DNA of 64,000 nucleotides, taken from NCBI GenBank assembly GCA_037157565.1, contig JAZHRO010000063.1, positions 85,960,001-86,024,000 on the forward strand, written 5' to 3'. Under the pieces are notes generated by a model. That model had not been told where the DNA came from. It searched no databases and saw only the letters and a program-made list of their open reading frames with translations. Source of the DNA: Thalassia testudinum. Taxonomy: Eukaryota; Streptophyta; Magnoliopsida; Alismatales; Hydrocharitaceae. A program made the position numbers and the translations under genes. Numbering within the stretch: position 1 is the stretch's first letter; each line of letters starts with the position of its first letter. Of the stretch, positions 57,624 through 64,000 are shown piece by piece.

Positions 57624-59816
57624 TGATTGCGCAGCAATCATAGGTCATAATGGACCTAAATTAGGCTAGGACTTAGCATAAGTTAGGGTTATTCATGCAT
57701 GCATACGCATTATCTGCATCTTTACTGCTTTCCTTTAGCTATGCATAAAATAATGTTATAATGTGCTGATTAAGTGCATTATGTCAATTGCAGGCAATAA
57801 GCTGATCAGGAGCTGGATCTGAAGCTGGATCAGGAATAACAGGAGTTGTAGCAGAGCTGGAGTAGAAGGCCTAGTTTAGATGTAGGAATAATAATGTAAG
57901 GGGGTTAAAAGTTTGCTATTCTATTAAGTAGGAATAAAGCAGTAAAATGTGAAGAACTTAGGTCCATCCTAGCCCTAGGATAGCCTAGAGACTTCCCCAA
58001 GCCTTAGCCACCCTTACATTAGGTCACAACACCCTAGGAAGCCCTAAAACCCTAGTTCCAACCCTTCTCTGGACATCCAGATAAGTTTTAAGATGTCCAG
58101 GACCCTTAGCCAAATCCCGCACACTTCAAACCCACTTCTGCAGTGTTATTGGACGTCTAGACACTTTGTCAGACGTCTAATTTCTGCAGAATACCCAAAA
58201 CAAAATCCGAAATCCTTCCTGACTCTGATTGGACGTCCAGACAACAAGTCTGGACTTCTGATTTTTGAGCATAAGACGTCTGATTATATTATTAGACGTC
58301 TGATACTGCTCTCCAATTCCTATTTTCAGATTTAAGCCTTGATCTTAGATCTCTAGGTCCCTAAACCCAATTTCAACCCCATAGGAACCTAAATTAAGGT
58401 GCCCTAACCCTAGTACATCACCTCTAGACCTCCCTAAGGACCTAATTAGATCCTCAGTAAACCTAATTGACTTGGATCTTAGTCAATTCCATCATTCTAT
58501 TCAATTGGACTCATTGAGTCCAATTGAGCCTTGATCTCGGCACACACCGTCCAATTGTACTCAGTGAGAGTCCAATTGACCTAGACCTAATTTAATTGAG
58601 TTTTTTTACTCTCAATTAAGTTTCCACACACCCAATTAAACTTATATTAAGTTTAATTGCACTTTACCTTAGTGAATTAGGGTTTATAACCCTAATTTGA
58701 GACCTACCTTGACCTAAACCCACTAGAACCCAACCTAATTAACCTAGCCACCTAAGTTTCGACCCACACACACCCACACACACCATCCACATGAAAATAT
58801 CTAGCCTAGAGTTCTCTAGAACTCTCTACCATGTGTGGTTGCCTTGGTTGCCAAAAATAGCAACCAAGAGCCATTCAATTTTTAGATCCACATTTGGTGG
58901 ATCTAAAAACCACCATCCACCCTCTCTCTCTCACTCTCCCACGAGCTCCCACCATAGGCCTCTCTAGAGAATTTCATAATTCTCTAGAGAGCTTCCCTTA
59001 GGTCTATAAAAAGACCCCTTGGGTGGCCATTTGCACCCATTCACTTCCTTGGCATCCATTCCACTTAGAATAGCCACTTCCATCTCCACTCCACCTCCAC
59101 GAGTTGAGCACCACCATGGAGGCCACCATCTGCACACCAGGAAGCTGGATCAACTCCCCAACCTCTCTCCAAGGGCCAACCTAAGTTCCATTGGCCGCCC
59201 CTCCTTCTTCTCTCAACCATTCAAAGGCCATCGGGGACCACCCCTGAATGCCCTTCCATTCTGCTAGATTTAGATTATGCTCTTCGTATATTTACTGCGT
59301 TTATTTACTGCTTAGTAGTGTAGTCTTACTTCTCCCCCAATGATGCATGCGAAATCCCCCCATCGATTCTTGTATGCGATCATTTTCTAGTAGCTAGATT
59401 TAACTTTCAAGCATTTATGTACAAGCTTTCCTCTAGATTCCTTGTGCAACAGCTCCCAAATGAATGAATGAAAACACATTTATATATATATATATATATA
59501 TATTTGAAATCACCATGAGCTTAATGATTGCTATTATCTTTTGCGTGATTAATGTTGCCTGTTTCTAACTCTTAATATTCTTGCAACTAAGCATGTCGTA
59601 CGTAAATACGTAATAATCACAAACCGGCATGCGATTCTAAACAAAGTAGAGTGGCAAAAAGATCGATTTCAAAAGTAAAAATAATGCCTCCCAGAGATGA
59701 ACGACCGGGACTCAAGTCTCGTCATCTTTAGAAATCAATTTTTTGACGAATGTTTTTGCGCGACTATACTACAATTTCCGACGACTTTCAAATGCGTGAA
59801 AACAACATTTTTGTCA
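57624..59816 (+). repeat. Element C 5' LTR (family alpha)
   Basis: This is 2193 bp, beginning TGATTGCGCAGCAATCATAGG and ending TTTTTGTCA. A TATA box is at 59005-59012, with one arm of the flanking inverted repeat decayed. GACGTC sites are at 58072-58300. A (TA)n run is at 59482-59502. Confidence 0.9.
58072..58300. repeat. GACGTC dyad cluster in LTR C
   Basis: Sites at 58072/58092, 58152/58172 (20 bp each), then 58232/58253/58275/58295 (21, 22, 20). The pairs 58152/58172 and 58275/58295 are intact on both sides. Confidence 0.88.
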
Positions 59817-59818
59817 AA

Positions 59819-59836
59819 TGACACCATTGTCGAGGA
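59819..59836 (+). other. Decayed primer-binding site of element C
   Basis: TGACACCATTGTCGAGGA differs from the site of K (TGGCGCCGTTGTCGGGGA) at four positions, all G to A. Confidence 0.8.
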
Positions 59837-61390
59837 GGCAACATCATTTTCTTTGATTTCGATTTTGGAACTATCACTAACGAATTGGCCTCTACTTTGT
59901 TCTTGATGTGCAGGACAACACGAAAGAAAAATGGGATCTGCGCACACAACGAGCACGGAAAAGAAATCAGGTGCACATCACATTCTCTTAGATTAGGTTT
60001 ATTTTCTGAACCCTAGGACTAGATCTACTTCCTACAATTTCTTTTGAAAAAAAAAGGAAGATTTTTCTCATTTTCGTAAAAAAGAATATATAAAAAAGAG
60101 AGGAGAAAAATTTTGAAAAAAATCTACAGTAGGTTCCCTTTTGAATCTAGGTTAAAAAAAAAAGAAAAGAAAAAAAAAAGAGATATTTTCGTTGAATCTT
60201 TTGAAAAACATTCTTTTTGAAAAAAAAAAAAAGAGTGAAAAAGATTTTAAAAAAAAAAGCATTTTTGCTGGAAGGCTTGAATTTCAAGTTCAAACCTCTT
60301 TAAAAGCTTTTCCACCACCTTCTGATTTTCGGCAAGATTTCAAATCTCACTTAAAAATTCGATTTCCAAAAAATTTGTCAGAAAAAAATTCTAAAATTTG
60401 GGATGAACCTTTATTTTCAAACCATCTTTCAAATGCCACCGTTACTTTGAAAAAACTCCAAGTATAAAATTTTTAAAAATTTACGAAGTGCACGGGAGTC
60501 AGATTGACCCAGATTCAAAAATTTTCAAATTTCCAAAATCGATTCTGAGCAATCCACGAATCTATTTTGACTAAAAATGGTGGGGTTTAAAAGCTGATCT
60601 AATTGACTTTATTTTCCATATTTTTCCTAAATTTTTGAAGATCATTTGGTACTATTTCAAAGCGAAAAACCATCTAGGAGTCAAAGTTCCAAATTTGACC
60701 CCCTGATATTTAAAATTCCCTAAAAATTCGGTTGAAACGGTAAAAATTCCAAAAAAATATTCTCTGAAAAAATAATTGTAAAAGGAATCTACTTACAAAA
60801 TTTCAAATTAATTGGATTCCAATTATTATTAGAGAATCAACATTATTTCTGTGGTCTGTTGAAATAGAGAAAAGCCCTAGAAGTGAATGCAACTTAGGTC
60901 AAACCCTTAGGGTTACAACTAGAGATCACACATTGGGCTAACTTAGACTTAATCAAACCTAGTTAGCCTGTGAACTTGGTCACCTTGTGGGCCACTCACC
61001 ACAAACCCCACTGAAGAAAACAGGTTAAAATTAACTTTAAAATACGAAATCAATCTGAGTTCATTGTCGTACTACTGGGTGAGTTTAATCTCTCTTGCCA
61101 AACCTGGTGACTAAGTCTGTGGGGTAGTGTCAAACGACCGCAGCTCGGGGGCCAACGGAACTGGAGGCATAAGCCAAAGGAAGAACCTTCCCCTTAGTCC
61201 CCTCGTAACCAGACTGGCTGGGTTAGCTTGAGAGGTGGGATTCACTTTCAATAGGTTGTATGACGAACTTATCTTCAGGAATTCAAATCCCTAACGAAAA
61301 ATCTGGTCACTTGATCTATAAGGACCATTTGATTGACAGGGCCTTAGCCTTGTCCTGCATGGCTACACCAACCCAGGGGTTGGGCGGTGT
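59837..61390 (+). other. Element C untranslated leader
   Basis: AT-rich non-coding leader with A runs (60040-60260). It matches the leader of A in inverted orientation; no gene seen. Confidence 0.75.
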
Positions 61391-61590
61391 ATGCACGAAA
61401 GGAGGTCACTTCGACCTCACTTGGTTGGACCTTGGGAGCCGCTCCCAAGGAGGCGAGTCACTTCTTCTATCTGCTGAGCCACGATGGCTAACATTGGATC
61501 TTGACCTAATCAGGATCCAGAAGAGCTGGACCCACGAGCTTATCTGAGAGCTCGGGTCACTGAATCAGCTCAACCTTGGGATCAGAACCC
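61391..61590 (+). pseudogene. gag: Element C gag remnant
   Basis: The ATG at 61391 opens MHERRSLRPHLVGPWEPLP, closely matching the gag start of A (MQGRKSLRPQLVGPWEPLP). A TGA follows after 28 codons, with at least two more stops in frame before 61590. The conserved capsid core of A and L is absent, so most of gag has been deleted or replaced. Confidence 0.75.
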
Positions 61591-61984
61591 AAGGTGGCGA
61601 AGATGACTTTTCGCTTCGCCTGATCCTTCTCCTCGGGTTACCGAAATAGTTAACCCATATCCTAACCCTGGATATTATGACCCATACCAGTCGGTCCCTC
61701 AAAGGATCGCATCTTATAACCCAGGATATGGATTTCATACTCCTGCTTCTCACCCATGGAACATGGGTAGACCTGATTCACCCCCTGGAACCCCTGAAGA
61801 GCTACCGATGCATATGCGACCACATTATAGAATACAGAGAGCTATAGCGAGCGCTAAGGAAAAGGCCGCATCCTATCTACGCTAAATCCAGGCTATCATT
61901 AAGCCGAACCAAAGACAAAGCCGGATTCCACATCAACAAGATGTGATGGAGCTCCTTCAGGAAACAGCAGAGATAACAAGGTGA

Positions 61985-62326
61985 ATGGGACAAAATTGGG
62001 AAACTCAAGAGCTATTGCTTTTGAGATATCAAGTGGAAAATAGCATTAAAGACCTCGAAGAATCTGAAACAACTACGCCGGAAGAACACACAGAAGATTC
62101 TCGGGAGCAGATGCCTGAAGATCACTCAGGGGAAAAAGAATCCAGCGTGGATATGAGACAGGAGCAGGAAGCATGCCGAATGGGTTCATCTGAGAACTCC
62201 ATTCAAAAAATTGAGGAAAGGACTGATATCTCCAGGACTGAGCCACAATCAGATTATCCCGAATCCTGGGAGACACCTTTTGGTTTGGATAACCCAATCG
62301 AGATAAGGGAAGCGGATCCAAATTGA
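61985..62326 (+). CDS. Acidic ORF of element C, unknown function
   Basis: An open frame of 113 codons from ATG 61985, rich in Glu, Ser and Gln (EESETTTPEEHTEDSREQMP), with no recognised domain. It ends four bases before the ATG of the next ORF in a different frame. It may be one linker of the former polyprotein, broken by a frameshift. Composition alone does not prove that it is translated. It is not detectable in A by eye. Confidence 0.4.
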   Translation: MGQNWETQELLLLRYQVENSIKDLEESETTTPEEHTEDSREQMPEDHSGEKESSVDMRQEQEACRMGSSENSIQKIEERTDISRTEPQSDYPESWETPFGLDNPIEIREADPN

Positions 62327-62330
62327 GGAT

Positions 62331-63206
62331 ATGGATCCTAAGGCAGACATTACATGCGACACTACTGATCAATCTAGACCACTTCCCTTTGTAAATGAAC
62401 CTGTGCTAAAGCCAACATCTTCTGATTTGCAGTCTTATTCTTTCACCTACATCCGTAATTCAGATATTAGAGATTCTGAGAGGACACTTTCTATCCCTGA
62501 TCCAAGCATCCGAAAACCAGAAGTAGCTATGGATGCTTTGACCGAAGAAATAAATATGCTACCTGAGGCAGGAATTACTGAGGAACCCAATGCATATGAG
62601 GGTGAAGCTTTGAGCAGAAGAAGCTGGGGATGCACCTATCATCCTAGTAGATGGCTCGACTTTGAGCCTGAGGAGACAGCCTCTGATGAATTAGAGATGG
62701 GTACTGATGAGGACGAAGTAATTTCTGATGAGGATTTCAGTGACCTCCCCACAGATCTTCTACTTTCACGAATACCCCCATATGACCCAGAGCCTGGAGA
62801 GGGAATGATCTTTGATGTCAATTATCATTATGAGGATCCCTATGACTCAGATTCTGGTTCTGAGATACATGTTGATCTACTCCCTCAGCAACTTCCTGCT
62901 GAATTGTGGGACATGATAAATCAGCTAAATCAACATCATGATCCCACCTCTGATTATCCTCTATTTTCCACTACCACTCCACACTTTCTTATAGCTAGAC
63001 TTTTTGGAGTAGGGGTGCACAATCAACTGGTTCATATCTCCGGACCACTGATTCTGGGAGCATACGAGCATATCTTTCTCATAATCTTAGCCGGCTCCTA
63101 TGCTAGAAATGACACATTAAACTCAGCACATATAGATACCATTCGCCCCACATTCCACCATCATTTATATATAACCATTTTTATACATAGCATATTTTTG
63201 TTTTAG
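62331..63206 (+). CDS. Element C ORF with the unknown C-terminal domain shared with A
   Basis: An open frame of 291 codons starting ATG at 62331 (MDPKADITCDTTDQ). The first 150 residues are an acidic, Ser/Pro-rich linker. From ISDEDFSDLPTDLLLSRIP to GSYARNDT (about residues 151-280) it matches the end of the element A ORF at about 88% by eye. The match contains PEPGEGMIF, NYHYEDPYD, LLPQQLPAELWDMINQL and a hydrophobic end (LILGAYEHIFLIIL). No RT, RNase H or integrase motif is present. The domain is not one I recognise. It has stayed open in both copies while gag has decayed. It could be a structural or RNA-binding protein that lets the element use enzymes from relatives; this is inference. 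Confidence 0.6.
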   Translation: MDPKADITCDTTDQSRPLPFVNEPVLKPTSSDLQSYSFTYIRNSDIRDSERTLSIPDPSIRKPEVAMDALTEEINMLPEAGITEEPNAYEGEALSRRSWGCTYHPSRWLDFEPEETASDELEMGTDEDEVISDEDFSDLPTDLLLSRIPPYDPEPGEGMIFDVNYHYEDPYDSDSGSEIHVDLLPQQLPAELWDMINQLNQHHDPTSDYPLFSTTTPHFLIARLFGVGVHNQLVHISGPLILGAYEHIFLIILAGSYARNDTLNSAHIDTIRPTFHHHLYITIFIHSIFLF

Positions 63207-64000
63207 CATATTTCCCTTTTATATTGCATATTAACAGGTTGGCCGGTGCTGAATATAATTTCAGGAGCAATTACAGGTGATTTCTACCCATTCTCTCCCT
63301 GCAGCAGTTATTTTCTTTTACATTCATGCATGAGGACATGCAAGAACTTAGGCATGGGGGGGTAGATACAGAAAAACTGAAAAAATTTTATGCCAACACT
63401 TAGGAAAACCTCGGAGCTGCATGTAAAACGTACTTTAGGACCTTAAATAAAAGAACAACCGACTCCACCTCCAATGCTCTCATTGGAGCTAGAAATCGTT
63501 CGCAACAACCAATTCCGACTCACCCGCTCACCTTTTGTTCTAAATTTAGGGTCAAGCTGATTGTAACCCAATACGGGAAATTCACGAAGTACAAATTATA
63601 TGAGGTTACATGTTTATAACATATAGAATGCATTAGGGATTTTATCCTTTAGTTGATTCCTGTAATCTGGAATCCAGTACAACTTTTCACACACATGTAT
63701 AATTTGCAATGGATTCACGGTGAAGGCTGATAAACGTCTTCAGTTTGTTGAGAAGAAGCAGTGCTTCTTTTCCTGAACCCTTGGACAATGTTTTGGGAGT
63801 TAGGCTGATTTTCTTCCAAAAATCCACCAAATAGTGTGAGAGAGTAGAGTGTACTGGTGCTCTAAGATTAGTGCGAGGAATCTGGAATCCTAGATAATTA
63901 AGTAATGATACTCTGAGATTAGACATAGTTTTCGCTCTCGATTCCCGCGTATACATTTTTGTGCAAAATTTTGAAAGCCACCGAATAAGGCAAATACGCG
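63207..64000 (+). other. Element C 3' untranslated region
   Basis: Non-coding. The G-run motif CTTAGGCATGGGGGGGTAGA lies at 63347-63368, with no LTR start after it. The rest is the inverted counterpart of about 291-960. Confidence 0.75.

Larger units (their letters stand above)
57624..64000 (+). mobile_element. Element C: RT-less Athila-type gypsy, 5' part
   Basis: LTR 57624-59816, decayed primer site, AT-rich leader, short gag remnant, two ORFs, and a 3' region running off the window. It is the sister of A in opposite orientation, with base 64000 corresponding to about base 291. Compared with A, most of gag and all of protease are gone, and a different linker joins the gag start to the shared C-terminal domain. 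Confidence 0.85.

Noticed and set aside
56477..57669. Ser/Pro-rich ORFs in LTR H
   Set aside because: Not conserved as open frames in E and G.
1..64000. Host protein-coding genes, tRNA or rRNA genes
   Set aside because: Every stretch could be assigned to an LTR element, and no intron-exon gene, tRNA cloverleaf or rRNA sequence was recognised by eye.

Overview
The window is plant nuclear DNA, most likely from a flowering plant with a retrotransposon-rich genome. It is made entirely of LTR retrotransposons inserted into one another. I find no host gene, tRNA or rRNA gene, bacterial-type operon or CRISPR array. The evidence for a plant is a Ty1/copia element of the SIRE/Maximus type with an initiator-Met tRNA primer site, and several Ty3/gypsy elements of the Athila type with Asp-tRNA-like primer sites related to TGGCGCCGTTGCCGGGGA. 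CpG positions are also heavily decayed. The species cannot be told from the sequence.

Layout. (1) 1-8482, minus: element A, a gypsy element without reverse transcriptase (5' LTR 6277-8482; gag, protease and an unknown domain inside). It sits in the gag of element D (8483-11795, minus; LTR 10142-11795). (2) D sits in LTR G (minus). G survives as 11796-12062, 25240-26784 and 31630-31847. (3) G is also cut by solo LTR B (12063-13798 plus 24764-25239, TSD AGGAT). B carries the complete copia element 13799-24758 (TSD AAATC). (4) G is cut a third time by solo LTR F (26785-28801 plus 31589-31629, TSD ACTCT). F carries solo LTR E (28802-31583, TSD TCTAG). (5) 31848-33019 is the 3' part of another LTR (I'), placed in the gag of a decayed Athila-type body, I (33020-35737). 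(6) I is cut by J (35738-38152). A K-like LTR fragment follows (38153-38693). Next come element K (LTR 38694-39954, gag to 42271) and element L (5' LTR 42272-43813, gag-pol 44929-50612, 3' LTR from 51960). The 3' LTR of L is interrupted by solo LTR N (52836-55399) and by LTR H (55497-57623). H is interrupted by element C (57624 to the window end), a sister of A in the opposite orientation.

The copia element is the youngest datable insertion: by eye its LTRs differ at about 40 of 1600 positions. Its gag-pol has a few stops and frameshifts, but the zinc knuckle, protease, integrase DDE and RT YVDD motifs remain. An env-like ORF follows pol. Element L has all Athila-type pol domains in order but carries many stops and has lost catalytic residues. 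A and C keep gag pieces and a shared domain of unknown function in place of RT and integrase, so they probably depended on enzymes supplied by relatives.

The most unusual signal is the palindrome GACGTC (extended form TCAGACGTCTGA). It recurs in pairs exactly 20 bp apart, with variable spacers, in four otherwise different repeat families and in a dense array inside the copia element. There, four successive groups of four sites show the same 20-12-20 bp spacing. Many sites have decayed to GATGTC or GACATC, as expected for methylated CpG.
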